Shown in pieces: positions 49,442-57,380 of a DNA stretch of 64,000 nucleotides. Source of the stretch: Pseudonocardia bannensis (GTDB lineage: Bacteria; Actinomycetota; Actinomycetes; Mycobacteriales; Pseudonocardiaceae); contig NZ_JAAXKZ010000001.1 in assembly GCF_012911875.1 (NCBI RefSeq), positions 62,001 to 126,000 on the forward strand, written 5' to 3'. Within the stretch, counting starts at the first letter, position 1; the number at the start of each line of letters is the position of its first letter. A program made the position numbers and the translations under genes. A model generated the notes under the pieces. That model was given only the letters and a program-made list of their open reading frames with translations, had not been told where the DNA came from and ran no database searches.

Positions 49442-50089
49442 TCACGCCCCGAGCAACGCGGCGCAGTCCTCGACCCCATCGGCCTCCAGCGTCCACGTCG
49501 GACGGTGGGCGGCGAACGCCTCCGGCGTGAGAAGCAGCCGGACCTCCTCGACGCGCTCGCCGCGACGCGCATACGTGTTCGTTCCGTCGGGCCGGTAGCC
49601 GAGCTTCTCGGAGACGCGGTGCGACGCCCGGTTGTCCGTGAACGCTCCCGAGCGTGCCCGCGTCGCACCGAGGTGGTCGAACGCGAACAGCAGGACCGCC
49701 GCGCGCATCTCCGTGCCGATCCCCCGTCGCTGATGGGCCAGCCCCAACCACGACCCGGTCGAGACCTCACGGGTCACCGCGAAGTCGGTGGCCATGACAC
49801 TCTGCACGCCGACGACCTTCCCGTCGACGCGCACCAGGAAGTGCAGCGCCCACTTCTCCGGTGCGAACTCGGCCCGCTGCGACCAGAAGTGCTGCAGCGT
49901 TCCCCGCCCCATGTAGGCCGGATCGGCCTCCGTCCACGGCACCAGGAAAGGCATCTCGTCCGGGGGGTGAACTCCCTGGTAGCCGACCTCGACGAGGTCG
50001 AACAGCCCGGCGTCGTCGTCCGGGCGCAGCTCGATCCGCGGTGTACGCAGCACCAGGTGCCGCAACGGCCATTGCTCAGGATGGGTCAT
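49442..50089 (-). CDS. GNAT-family N-acetyltransferase (RimJ-like)
   Basis: A 215-residue GNAT enzyme. VLRTPRIELRPDDDAGLFDLVEVG is the RimJ/RimL-type opening and the acetyl-CoA site is GSWLGLAHQRRGIGTEMRAAVLLFAFDHL (Q/R-x-x-G-x-G/A motif in QRRGIG), followed by NRASHRVSEKLGYR. It may acetylate a protein N-terminus, an amino acid or a small amine. ATG 50089 is the only start near the conserved opening. It is convergent with the peptidase gene, four bases apart, and divergent from the quinone oxidoreductase. Confidence 0.88.
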   Translation of the reverse strand: MTHPEQWPLRHLVLRTPRIELRPDDDAGLFDLVEVGYQGVHPPDEMPFLVPWTEADPAYMGRGTLQHFWSQRAEFAPEKWALHFLVRVDGKVVGVQSVMATDFAVTREVSTGSWLGLAHQRRGIGTEMRAAVLLFAFDHLGATRARSGAFTDNRASHRVSEKLGYRPDGTNTYARRGERVEEVRLLLTPEAFAAHRPTWTLEADGVEDCAALLGA

Positions 50090-50131
50090 ACGGGCAGAGC
50101 GTGCCGGATCGCGCGCGAGAGCTCGACGGAA

Positions 50132-50137
50132 TAGCGT
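50132..50137 (+). promoter_or_regulatory. -10 element of a leaderless promoter for the quinone oxidoreductase
   Basis: TAGCGT, seven bases before ATG 50145. Confidence 0.5.
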
Positions 50138-50144
50138 CCGCGCC

Positions 50145-51137
50145 ATGTACGCCATCACTGTGCGCGAGCCTGGGGGCCCGGAGGCCCTCGAGTGGACCGA
50201 GGTGCCCGACCCGGAGGCCGGTCCCGGCGAGGTCGTCGTCGACGTCGCCGCCGCCGGGGTCAACCGGGCCGATCTCATGCAGCGCCAGGGCCACTACCCG
50301 CCCCCGCCCGGGGCCTCGGACATCATCGGGCTCGAGGTGTCCGGCCGGATCGCGGAGCTCGGCGAGGGCGTCGAGGGCTGGCGGGTCGGCGACGAGGTCG
50401 CCGCGCTGCTCGCCGGCGGCGGGTACGCCCAGAAGGTCGTCGTCCCGGCCGCGCAACTCCTCCCGATCCCCGACGGCGTCGACCTGATCACCGCGGCCGG
50501 CCTCCCCGAGGTTGCCAGCACCGTCTGGTCCAACGTCGTCGGTGCGGGCCGGCTCAAGGCGGGCGAGACGTTCCTCGTCCAGGGCGGCAGCAGCGGCATC
50601 GGCACGCACGCCATCCAGGTGGCCAAGGCGCTCGGCGCGAAGGTCGCCGCCACCGCCGGGCACCCCGACCGGCTGCAGCGCGTCCGCGACCTCGGTGCCG
50701 ACATCGCCATCGACTACCACGACGACGTCGCCGAGGAGCTGAAGAAGGCCACCGCCGGCCACGGCGCCGACGTCATCCTCGACAACATGGGCGCCAAGGG
50801 GCTGGCGAACAACATCGCCGCCCTCGCCCCCGACGGCCGGCTCGTGATCATCGGCCTGCAGGGCGGGGTCAAGGGCGAGCTCAACATCGGGGCGCTGCTC
50901 GCCAAGCGCGGCAGTATCACCGCGATGGGGCTGCGCGGGCGTCCGGTGGACGGCCCGAACGGCAAGGGCGCGATCATCCAGGGGGTGCGCGATCAGGTCT
51001 GGCCGATGATCGCCGACGGCCGGGTCAAGCCGATCGTGCACGGCACCGTCCCGATGGAGCAGGCCGCCGAGGCGCACCGCCAGCTCGAGCAGGGCGGCGT
51101 GGTCGGCAAGCTGCTGCTGGTCGCGCCGCAGCGCTGA
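50145..51137 (+). CDS. NAD(P)H:quinone oxidoreductase, PIG3 type
   Basis: A 330-residue zinc-free medium-chain reductase. EPGGPEALEWTEVPDPEAG, AAAGVNRADLMQRQGHYPPPPG, and the nucleotide motif GGSSGIGTHAIQVAKALG are the PIG3 quinone oxidoreductase pattern. It reduces quinones or enals with NADPH. It occupies the place of Rv3777 in the comparable mycobacterial neighbourhood, next to the class-V aminotransferase-like gene, with which it is convergent (nine bases apart). ATG 50145 suits the leaderless promoter. Confidence 0.9.
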   Translation: MYAITVREPGGPEALEWTEVPDPEAGPGEVVVDVAAAGVNRADLMQRQGHYPPPPGASDIIGLEVSGRIAELGEGVEGWRVGDEVAALLAGGGYAQKVVVPAAQLLPIPDGVDLITAAGLPEVASTVWSNVVGAGRLKAGETFLVQGGSSGIGTHAIQVAKALGAKVAATAGHPDRLQRVRDLGADIAIDYHDDVAEELKKATAGHGADVILDNMGAKGLANNIAALAPDGRLVIIGLQGGVKGELNIGALLAKRGSITAMGLRGRPVDGPNGKGAIIQGVRDQVWPMIADGRVKPIVHGTVPMEQAAEAHRQLEQGGVVGKLLLVAPQR

Positions 51138-51145
51138 CCGATCCC

Positions 51146-52345
51146 TCAGTTGAGCTCGGCGACCGCGCTGACCAGCGCCTCCACCTCGGTGACGTTGGTG
51201 TAGTGGGCCAACCCGATGCGGACCACCCCGCCGACCTCGGCGCTGCCCAGATGCGCGAGCACGCCGTGGTCGCCGGGGTCGGCGAAGGCGCAGATCCCCC
51301 GCTCGGCCAGGTGCTCGACGACGTCGGGTGCCTTCACCGAGGTGTGTGTGAACGACAGCATCGGGATCCTGCGCATCGGATCGCCCAGCACGATGGCCCC
51401 GGTACGGGTGCGCAGCTCGACGAGGAGCGTCGCGAGCAGGCTCGCCTGGTAGGCCTTGACCTCGGCCATCGAGGCCAGCAGCCGTTCGCGCCGGGTTCCG
51501 CCGGCGGTCTCGTCGAGCTCGGCCAGGTGCTCGATCGACGCGACGAGCGCGGCGAGCTGCGGACCGGAATGCGGCCCGATCTCCAGCCGGCGCGGCCCGT
51601 GGGCGGACGGTTCGAGCGAGCACGACGCGAGCCGGTCGAGCAGCGCGGGCGTACGGAACACCAGCGCCCCGACCTGCGGGCCGCCCCATGCGGCGGCGTC
51701 GACCGCGACGACGTCGGCGCCGAGCGCCGCGATGTCCAGCGGTCCGTACGGCGCCGCGGCATGGGCGTCGACGACGAGCAGCACACCGCGCTCCTGCGTT
51801 CGTGCCGCGATCTTGGCGATCTCCGGGCGGGTGCCGACCTGCGCGGATGCGGCGGTCAGCGCGACGACCCGGGCGGATCCGTCCAGGAGCTCGTCGAACT
51901 GCCAATCGGGCAGCTCGCAGGTCTCGATGTCGATCTCCGCCCAGCGCACGCCGACGCCCTTGCGCTGGGCGCTGCGCAGCCACGGGGCCACGTTGGCGAC
52001 ATCGTCGAGGCGGGAGACCACGACCTCGTCGCCGAGGACCCACGTCTCGCTGACCGCTTCGGCCAGCCGGTGCAGGAGTACGGCGGTGTTGGGGCCCAGG
52101 ACCACACCGCGTGGATCGCCGGCGACCAGGTCCGCGACCGCGGCACGCGCGGCGTCCTCGATCTCCTCGGCGTGCAGCGAGGCCGGGAACACCCCGCCGG
52201 GAACCGAGACCGGCGCCCGTACTGCCTGCAGCGTCGCCGACGCCACCTGTTCGGGGACGTGCATCCCGCCGGTGGCGTCCAGGTGTACCCATCCGTCACC
52301 CAGTGCGGGTATGAGCCCGCGCACCCGGGCGACATCGAAGGCCAT
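51146..52345 (-). CDS. Class-V aminotransferase/cysteine-desulfurase-like protein without the PLP lysine
   Basis: A 399-residue fold-type I protein. The VHLDATGG opening, the ligand Asp193 (VVDAHAAAPYG) and the C-terminal GICAFADPG and VRIGLAHYTNVTEVEAL are as in SufS-like enzymes, but the loop that should hold the Schiff-base lysine (SGHK in SufS) reads VDAAAWGGPQVGALVF, with Ala219 at that place by hand alignment. The protein may therefore not be a PLP catalyst. It corresponds in position to mycobacterial Rv3778c. ATG 52345 follows TACCGT by six bases. Confidence 0.85.
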   Translation of the reverse strand: MAFDVARVRGLIPALGDGWVHLDATGGMHVPEQVASATLQAVRAPVSVPGGVFPASLHAEEIEDAARAAVADLVAGDPRGVVLGPNTAVLLHRLAEAVSETWVLGDEVVVSRLDDVANVAPWLRSAQRKGVGVRWAEIDIETCELPDWQFDELLDGSARVVALTAASAQVGTRPEIAKIAARTQERGVLLVVDAHAAAPYGPLDIAALGADVVAVDAAAWGGPQVGALVFRTPALLDRLASCSLEPSAHGPRRLEIGPHSGPQLAALVASIEHLAELDETAGGTRRERLLASMAEVKAYQASLLATLLVELRTRTGAIVLGDPMRRIPMLSFTHTSVKAPDVVEHLAERGICAFADPGDHGVLAHLGSAEVGGVVRIGLAHYTNVTEVEALVSAVAELN

Positions 52346-52351
52346 TCGGAT

Positions 52352-52357
52352 ACGGTA
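52352..52357 (-). promoter_or_regulatory. -10 element of a leaderless promoter
   Basis: TACCGT on the minus strand, six bases before ATG 52345 of the aminotransferase-like gene. Confidence 0.5.
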
Positions 52358-52474
52358 GCGGCGCCGCCAAATCGATCGGTGCCGATGAGGCCCGGTCGGC
52401 GGCCCGGGCCACGGCCCCGTCCAACCGCCCGGCCCGTCCCGCACCGAACGACGTCCAGGGCCATGATGGACGCC

Positions 52475-53041
52475 ATGAGCGAGCCGTCAGACCAGAACAC
52501 GGCAGACAGTGCCGAACAGCAGGTCATGGTGATCGGACCGGACGGCCGTCCGGTCGGCATGGCCCGCGTCCCGCAGTCGGGCGACGACGAGAACGGCGAG
52601 GACCAGGGCGTGGGCTCGATGGTCGAGCAGCCCGCCAAGGTCATGCGTATCGGCACCATGATCAAGCAGCTGCTCGAGGAGGTACGGGCGGCGCCGCTGG
52701 ACGAGGCGTCGCGGGCCCGGCTCCGCGAGATCCATGAGAACTCGATAAAGGAACTGGAGCAGGGCCTCGCCCCCGAGCTGCGCGAGGAGCTGCACCGGCT
52801 CAGCCTGCCCTTCTCCGAGGAGGGGACGCCCTCGGAGGGAGAGCTGCGGATCGCGCAGGCGCAGCTCGTCGGCTGGCTGGAGGGGCTGTTCCACGGGATC
52901 CAGACCGCGCTGTTCGCCCAGCAGATGGCCGCCCGCCAGCAGCTGGAGCAGATGCGCCGCGGACTGCCGCCGGGGATGAGCGGCCACCCCGGACAGGCGA
53001 TGCCCGACGGCACAGGCCGCGGCACAGGCCAGTACCTCTGA
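52475..53041 (+). CDS. bpa: Bacterial proteasome activator
   Basis: A 188-residue protein closely matching Bpa (Rv3780), an ATP-independent ring that docks on the 20S proteasome and opens its gate. VEQPAKVMRIGTMIKQLLEEVR, the EELEQGLAPELREEL-type helix, LRIAQAQLVGWLEGLFHG and IQTALFAQQMAARQQL are nearly as in mycobacteria, and the C-terminus ends in the docking motif GQYL. ATG 52475 is preferred; ATGs at 52463 and 52466 are in frame or near. It sits upstream of the galactan export genes as in M. tuberculosis. Confidence 0.95.
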   Translation: MSEPSDQNTADSAEQQVMVIGPDGRPVGMARVPQSGDDENGEDQGVGSMVEQPAKVMRIGTMIKQLLEEVRAAPLDEASRARLREIHENSIKELEQGLAPELREELHRLSLPFSEEGTPSEGELRIAQAQLVGWLEGLFHGIQTALFAQQMAARQQLEQMRRGLPPGMSGHPGQAMPDGTGRGTGQYL

Positions 53042-53076
53042 CCCTCTGAACCTCGGGCCCCCGGACCCCGTGCACT

Positions 53077-53125
53077 CACGAACGGCACTTTCGTTCAGAC
53101 CTGTTGAACGAAAGTGCCGTTCGTG
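53077..53125. terminator. Perfect 21-bp hairpin after bpa
   Basis: A 21-bp perfect inverted repeat (53077-53097 with 53105-53125) with a seven-base loop. The arms contain AACGGCACTTTCGTT. It ends the bpa transcript; its perfection also suggests a mobile or repeated hairpin element. Confidence 0.8.
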
Positions 53126-53190
53126 GCGACGGGGCGCCCGGCCCGGTCGCCCGTGGTCCCACCGCTGGTAGGCGGTCGGCCACCCGCCGG

Positions 53191-53196
53191 TACCCT
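53191..53196 (+). promoter_or_regulatory. -10 element of a leaderless promoter for wzm
   Basis: TACCCT, seven bases before GTG 53204. No Shine-Dalgarno sequence is present. Confidence 0.55.
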
Positions 53197-53203
53197 CGCG
53201 TCC

Positions 53204-54082
53204 GTGGCTGTGACCGTGACCGAGGACGGCAACCGGGCCGAGGATGCGCGCCCGCTCGTCGACGCCGCCCCGGGCCCGCGCAGCTGGCAGCGCGCCTTCG
53301 CCGACCTACGCCAGGGCTGGAAGCAGCGCACCCTGTGGGGCTACCTCGGCTGGCAGGACATCAAGCAGCGCTACCGGCGCTCGGTGCTCGGTCCGCTGTG
53401 GATCAGCATCAGCATGGGCGTCATCGCGACGGCCATGGGCATCCTGTACGCGGCGTTGTTCCAGGAGGACCTGCACAGCTTCCTGCCCTACGTGGCGACC
53501 GGCCTGCTGATCTGGAACTTCATCAGCGGCTGCATCCTCGAGGGCAGCGAGGTCTTCATCGCCAACGAGGGACTGATCAGGTTCCTGCCGGCGCCACTGA
53601 GCCTGCACGTGTACCGGCTGGTGTGGCGTCAGACGCTGTTCTTCCTGCACAACCTGGTCATCTGGGGCCTCCTGATGATCATCTTTCCGCAGCCGCTCGA
53701 CTGGTCGCTGCTGCTGGCGATCCCCGCATTCGTCCTGCTCGTGTTCAACGGCGGCTGGATCTCGATCCTGTCGGGCATCATCGCGACCCGGTTCCGGGAC
53801 ATCCCGCCGATCATCTCCAGCGTCACCCAGCTGGTGTTCTTCATGACGCCGATCGTCTGGTCCTACGAGCGACTGCTCTCGAACCCGGCCGTCGCCGAGC
53901 GGGCCCGCATCGCCGAGCTGAACCCGGCCATGCACTTCGTGGAGATCCTGCGCCAGCCGCTGCTCGGCCACGACATCGTGTGGCGGCACTGGACCATCGT
54001 CGGTGTCATCACCGTGATCGGCTGGGCCGCCGCACTGGTCTGCCTGCGGAACTACCGCTCGCGCGTCGCGTACTGGGTGTGA
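53204..54082 (+). CDS. wzm: Galactan ABC transporter, membrane subunit
   Basis: A 292-residue, six-helix ABC-2 permease that, with Wzt, flips lipid-linked galactan across the membrane. WGYLGWQDIKQRYRRSVLGPLWIS is the conserved Wzm N-terminal amphipathic entry and gate region, and RFRDIPPIISSVTQLVFFMTPIVW follows in the C-terminal half. GTG 53204 was chosen from the leaderless promoter; an in-frame ATG at 53114 lies inside the hairpin. It is first in the wzm-wzt-glfT1 operon (Rv3783-like). Confidence 0.92.
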   Translation: MAVTVTEDGNRAEDARPLVDAAPGPRSWQRAFADLRQGWKQRTLWGYLGWQDIKQRYRRSVLGPLWISISMGVIATAMGILYAALFQEDLHSFLPYVATGLLIWNFISGCILEGSEVFIANEGLIRFLPAPLSLHVYRLVWRQTLFFLHNLVIWGLLMIIFPQPLDWSLLLAIPAFVLLVFNGGWISILSGIIATRFRDIPPIISSVTQLVFFMTPIVWSYERLLSNPAVAERARIAELNPAMHFVEILRQPLLGHDIVWRHWTIVGVITVIGWAAALVCLRNYRSRVAYWV

Positions 54083-54095
54083 GGACGGCCCGAAC

Positions 54096-54860
54096 ATGGT
54101 GAGCATCGACATCGCCGGCGCCTGCGTCGACTTCCCGATCTTCGACGCGAAGAGCAGGTCGCTGAAGAAGGCAGTCCTCGGCAAGGCCGGCGGCCGGATC
54201 GGCACCGAGAGCAAGGTGCCGATCATCGAGGCGCTGCGCGACATCAACATCTCGTTGCGCAAGGGCGACCGGGTCGCGCTCGTCGGGCACAACGGCGCCG
54301 GCAAGTCGACGCTGCTGCGGCTGATGTCGGGCATCTACGAGCCGACCCGCGGTCGCGCCGCCGTCCACGGCAAGGTCGCGCCCGTCTTCGACCTCGCCGT
54401 CGGCATGGACCCGGAGATCTCCGGGCTGGACAACATCCTCATCCGCGGGCTGTTCCTCGGGATGACCAAGAAGCAGATGGAGGCGCGGGTCGACGACATC
54501 GCGGAGTTCACCGAGCTCGGCGACTACCTGTCGATGCCGCTGCGCACCTACTCCACCGGCATGCGGGTGCGGCTCGCGCTCGGCGTCGTGACCAGCATCG
54601 ACCCCGAGATCCTGTTGCTCGACGAGGGCATCGGCGCCGTCGACGCCGAGTTCCTGGCCAAGGCCCGCGACCGGCTCAACGAGCTGGTCGAGCGGTCGGG
54701 GATCCTGGTCTTCGCCTCACACTCCGACGAGTTCCTCGCCGACCTGTGCGACACCGCGATCTGGATGGACCACGGCACGGTCCGGGAGCACGGGCCGCTG
54801 CGCGAGGTGCTGCACCACTACAAGGGCCGCGACGTGCTGGCCGAGATGGAGGCCCGGTGA
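54096..54860 (+). CDS. wzt: Galactan ABC transporter, ATPase subunit
   Basis: A 254-residue ATPase of the polysaccharide exporter type (Rv3781-like). Walker A GHNGAGKST is at 64-72, the signature YSTGM at 152-156, Walker B ILLLDE at 172-177, and ASHSD carries the switch His. The extended N-terminus before the Walker motif (LGKAGGRIGTESKVPIIEALRDI) is typical of Wzt. No C-terminal carbohydrate-binding domain is present. It begins 13 bp after wzm and overlaps glfT1 by four bases. Confidence 0.93.
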   Translation: MVSIDIAGACVDFPIFDAKSRSLKKAVLGKAGGRIGTESKVPIIEALRDINISLRKGDRVALVGHNGAGKSTLLRLMSGIYEPTRGRAAVHGKVAPVFDLAVGMDPEISGLDNILIRGLFLGMTKKQMEARVDDIAEFTELGDYLSMPLRTYSTGMRVRLALGVVTSIDPEILLLDEGIGAVDAEFLAKARDRLNELVERSGILVFASHSDEFLADLCDTAIWMDHGTVREHGPLREVLHHYKGRDVLAEMEAR

Positions 54861-55792
54861 GCGCTGTGCCCACATCGGCGCAGCTCCCGCCGGACTCCGT
54901 CGTCGCCGTCGTCGTCACCCGGCACCGCACGGACCTTTTGGTCGACTCGCTGGCCGCCATGGCCAAGCAGACGCACCCGATCGCGCACCTCATCGTCGTC
55001 GACAACGGGCCCGATCAGCCGGCTCGCGAGGTCGTGGAGGCCTGCGGACTGCCGGTGACGTGGCTGCCGTCCTGGCGCAACCTGGGCGGTGCCGGTGGGT
55101 TCGCGCTCGGCATGCTGCAAGCGCTCGCGATGGGCGCCGACTGGATCTGGCTCGGTGACGACGACGGCCACGCCGCTGACGAGACCGCGCTGGCCATCCT
55201 GATGGACACCGCGACCCGGCGTGGGCTGGCCGCCGTCTCCCCCGTCGTCGCGGACAAGTCGGATCCGGACCGCCTGGCGTTCCCGCTGCGCCGGGGGCTG
55301 ACCTGGCACCGGACACGCCCGGCCCTGCTCGCGGCCGACGGCCAGGGGGACGACGAGCTCCTGCCGGGAATCGCGTCGTTCTTCAACGGCGCGCTGTTCC
55401 GGGCCTCCACCCTGGAGGTGATCGGGGTGCCTGACCTGCGGCTGTTCGTGCGGGGTGACGAGGTCGAGATGCACCGTCGGATGGTGCGCTCCGGGCTGCC
55501 GTTCGGCACCTGTCTGCGCGCGGCGTACCTGCACCCGTACGGTTCGGACGAGTTCAAGCCGATGCTCGGCGGGCGACTGCACGCGCAGGACCCCGAGGAC
55601 CCGGTGAAGCGGTACTACACCTACCGCAACCGCGGATACCTGATGAGCCAGCCGGGGATGCGCCGGATCGGGCTGCTCGAGGTACCGCGGTTCGCGTGGT
55701 ACTTCCTCGTCACGCGGAGGGACCCGAAGGCGTTCGGCGAGTGGCTGCGACTGCTGCGCCAGGGCCGGGCGGAGCGCTTCGACCGCGCATAA
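54857..55792 (+). CDS. glfT1: Galactofuranosyltransferase GlfT1
   Basis: A 311-residue GT2-family enzyme that adds the first galactofuranose residues to the lipid-linked linker unit. VVAVVVTRHRTDLLVDSLAAMAKQT opens the fold, the metal motif is GDDDGHA (Asp101-103), and PGIASFFNGALFR and LRLFVRGDEVEMHRRM follow, as in Rv3782. GTG 54857 overlaps the wzt stop with GGAGG upstream. Its stop is followed within ten bases by the second 22-bp repeat array. Confidence 0.92.
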   Translation: MSAVPTSAQLPPDSVVAVVVTRHRTDLLVDSLAAMAKQTHPIAHLIVVDNGPDQPAREVVEACGLPVTWLPSWRNLGGAGGFALGMLQALAMGADWIWLGDDDGHAADETALAILMDTATRRGLAAVSPVVADKSDPDRLAFPLRRGLTWHRTRPALLAADGQGDDELLPGIASFFNGALFRASTLEVIGVPDLRLFVRGDEVEMHRRMVRSGLPFGTCLRAAYLHPYGSDEFKPMLGGRLHAQDPEDPVKRYYTYRNRGYLMSQPGMRRIGLLEVPRFAWYFLVTRRDPKAFGEWLRLLRQGRAERFDRA

Positions 55793-55802
55793 CCCCTCCC
55801 CC

Positions 55803-55949
55803 GCGAGTCGCGGTACCCCGCGCGCAAGTCGCGGTATCCCCGCGCGCGAGTCGGGATATCCCCGCGCGCGAGTCGGGATATCCCCGCGCGCGAGTCGCGG
55901 TATCGGGGCGCGCGAGTCGCGGTATCGGCGCGTGGTCGAGTCGCGGTCA
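55803..55949. repeat. 22-bp tandem array with GCGAGTCG core (locus 2)
   Basis: Seven copies of (G/A)AGTCG, usually in GCGCGCGAGTCG, start at 55805, 55826, 55848, 55870, 55892, 55914 and 55938, a period of 21-24 bp. The array begins ten bases after the glfT1 stop, in the glfT1 sense, and its last unit contains the stop of the convergent GtrA gene. Confidence 0.9.
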
Positions 55950-56360
55950 GCGGCGGAAGACGACCGTCCGCAGCATCACGAAGTTGATCGCCGTCGCGCA
56001 GCCCTGGGCGACCACCCATGCGATCGAGGTCTCGAACCGCATCTGCGGCAACAAGGCCAGGGCCAGGGCGTTCATCCCCACGTTGATCGCGAACGTCGTC
56101 GCGTAGAGCGCCACGAACGCCGCGAAGCGACCCTTGCCGCCATCGGTGTCGGTGAAGGTGAAGCGCCGGTTGAGCAGGTACGCCGTCGTGGTGCCGAGGA
56201 TGAAGCTGATGCCCTTGGCCGCGTGCACCCAGGTGCCGAGGGAGAGCAGCAGGTGGTAGAAGCCGAAGTCGACGAGCGCCGACACCGCACCCACGGCGAC
56301 GAATCGGCTCAGCTGGCCGACCAGGCCGAGGGCGGCCGGCTCCGAACGCGTCGCGGTCAC
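55947..56360 (-). CDS. GtrA-like four-helix membrane protein (Rv3789-like)
   Basis: A 137-residue GtrA-family protein with four membrane helices (FVAVGAVSALVDFGFYHLLL, then FILGTTTAYLLNRRFTF, FALYATTF region and VVAQGCATAINFVMLRTVVF). The mycobacterial counterpart lies next to dprE1 and has been proposed to help arabinan precursor handling. GTG 56360 has TACCCT six bases upstream. Its 3' end is in array 2 and array 3 lies upstream of its promoter. Confidence 0.88.
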   Translation of the reverse strand: MTATRSEPAALGLVGQLSRFVAVGAVSALVDFGFYHLLLSLGTWVHAAKGISFILGTTTAYLLNRRFTFTDTDGGKGRFAAFVALYATTFAINVGMNALALALLPQMRFETSIAWVVAQGCATAINFVMLRTVVFRR

Positions 56361-56366
56361 CGGGCC

Positions 56367-56372
56367 AGGGTA
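56367..56372 (-). promoter_or_regulatory. -10 element of a leaderless promoter for the GtrA gene
   Basis: TACCCT on the minus strand, six bases before GTG 56360. Confidence 0.5.
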
Positions 56373-56518
56373 TCGGCCGGGACGTGCACGGCCGACCGAC
56401 GGCTTCGGATCGGCGTGCCGCGTTCCCGGAACGCGCCGACTGCGGTCGTTCCCACGGTGTTCGGAGTGCCGGACCGGGTGTGCCGGCGGGACGAGGGGCC
56501 GTCGGTTCCGCTGCGCAG

Positions 56519-56685
56519 CGACTCGCGCACCGCAACACCCCGACTCGCGCCGCAACACCCCGACTCGCGCACCGCGACACCCCGACTCGCGCACCGCGAC
56601 ACCCCGACTCGCGCGCCGCGACACCCCGACTCGCGGACGGCGACACCCCGACTCGCCCTCCTGGAAACCCCGACTCGCGGGTCAG
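56519..56685. repeat. 22-bp tandem array with GCGAGTCG core (locus 3)
   Basis: Eight units beginning CGACTCGC start at 56519, 56541, 56561, 56583, 56605, 56627, 56649 and 56671; one unit is 20 bp and the rest are 22 bp, most ending GCGACACCC. Read along the DUF1707 gene, the array starts within a few bases of its stop with core GCGAGTCGG. Confidence 0.9.
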
Positions 56686-57290
56686 AAGAAGCGGCCGGCG
56701 AAACGGTAGCGGCGGCGCACCGTCACCGAGCCCATGCCGCTGCGGCCGTAGATCCTGAAGTGCGGGCGGCCGGGGACCGGCGCGGACGGCACCTTGGAGC
56801 GGACGTGACCCATCGCCGCGACGAGCCCGTCGACGTCGGCGGTTGCGTCGTCCGGGACCAGCAGTCGGGCCGAGCCCGCACCGAGTTCCAGCTCCACCTC
56901 GACCACCGGGTGTGGTAGCTGGGTGTCGCAGAAGTCGAGGTAGACCGAGCCCATCCCGCTCTGCACCCGCAGCCGGGCCGGCACCGCCCACTGACCGGAT
57001 CTGCGTAGCCCACCCATCCCGGTGCGCAGCACCATCGGCGGGCCGGCCGGAGTCGACAGCGGGGGCGGCGGCACGGTGACATCGATCGCCCCGCCGGGCA
57101 GGTCGGCCAGCGGCGGGGCGAGGTCGGCGCCGTACCGGGCCGCATAGACGACGGCGAGGCGCTCCTCGAGCTCGGACACCGTGATGCGACCCTCCGACAG
57201 CGCCTGATGCAGGCGGGCTGCGGCGCGCTCCCGGTCCGCGTCGGAGATGCGGATCCCCGGGCTGTCGCCGGACGGGGGCTGCAGGCTCAC
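56682..57290 (-). CDS. DUF1707 protein with a cell-wall-active C-terminal domain
   Basis: A 202-residue cytosolic protein. The N-terminal DUF1707 motif ([33 protein letters not shown]) is followed by a Pro-rich linker and a C-terminal beta-rich domain (about 95-200) like the LiaF/cell-wall-active antibiotic response region, with repeated GMGS(V) strands. These proteins are linked to wall stress but have no known reaction. GTG 57290 follows TATCCT by seven bases. It is divergent from dprE1 with a 90-bp shared promoter region. Confidence 0.82.
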   Translation of the reverse strand: MSLQPPSGDSPGIRISDADRERAAARLHQALSEGRITVSELEERLAVVYAARYGADLAPPLADLPGGAIDVTVPPPPLSTPAGPPMVLRTGMGGLRRSGQWAVPARLRVQSGMGSVYLDFCDTQLPHPVVEVELELGAGSARLLVPDDATADVDGLVAAMGHVRSKVPSAPVPGRPHFRIYGRSGMGSVTVRRRYRFAGRFF

Positions 57291-57297
57291 CGGCCAG

Positions 57298-57303
57298 AGG
57301 ATA
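57298..57303 (-). promoter_or_regulatory. -10 element of a leaderless promoter for the DUF1707 gene
   Basis: TATCCT on the minus strand, seven bases before GTG 57290. Confidence 0.5.
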
Positions 57304-57367
57304 GTGGTCCGCCCACGGAAGGTCGCGCAGGCTCAAGCCCGGAACCGGGACAGGGGCGCCACCCGCG

Positions 57368-57373
57368 TAGCCT
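57368..57373 (+). promoter_or_regulatory. -10 element of a leaderless promoter for dprE1
   Basis: TAGCCT, seven bases before ATG 57381. Confidence 0.55.
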
Positions 57374-57380
57374 GGCGCCG

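Noticed and set aside
53114-53203. Upstream ATG start for wzm
   Set aside because: It lies inside the bpa terminator hairpin and adds 30 Pro/Gly residues not expected in Wzm; a -10 element fits GTG 53204.
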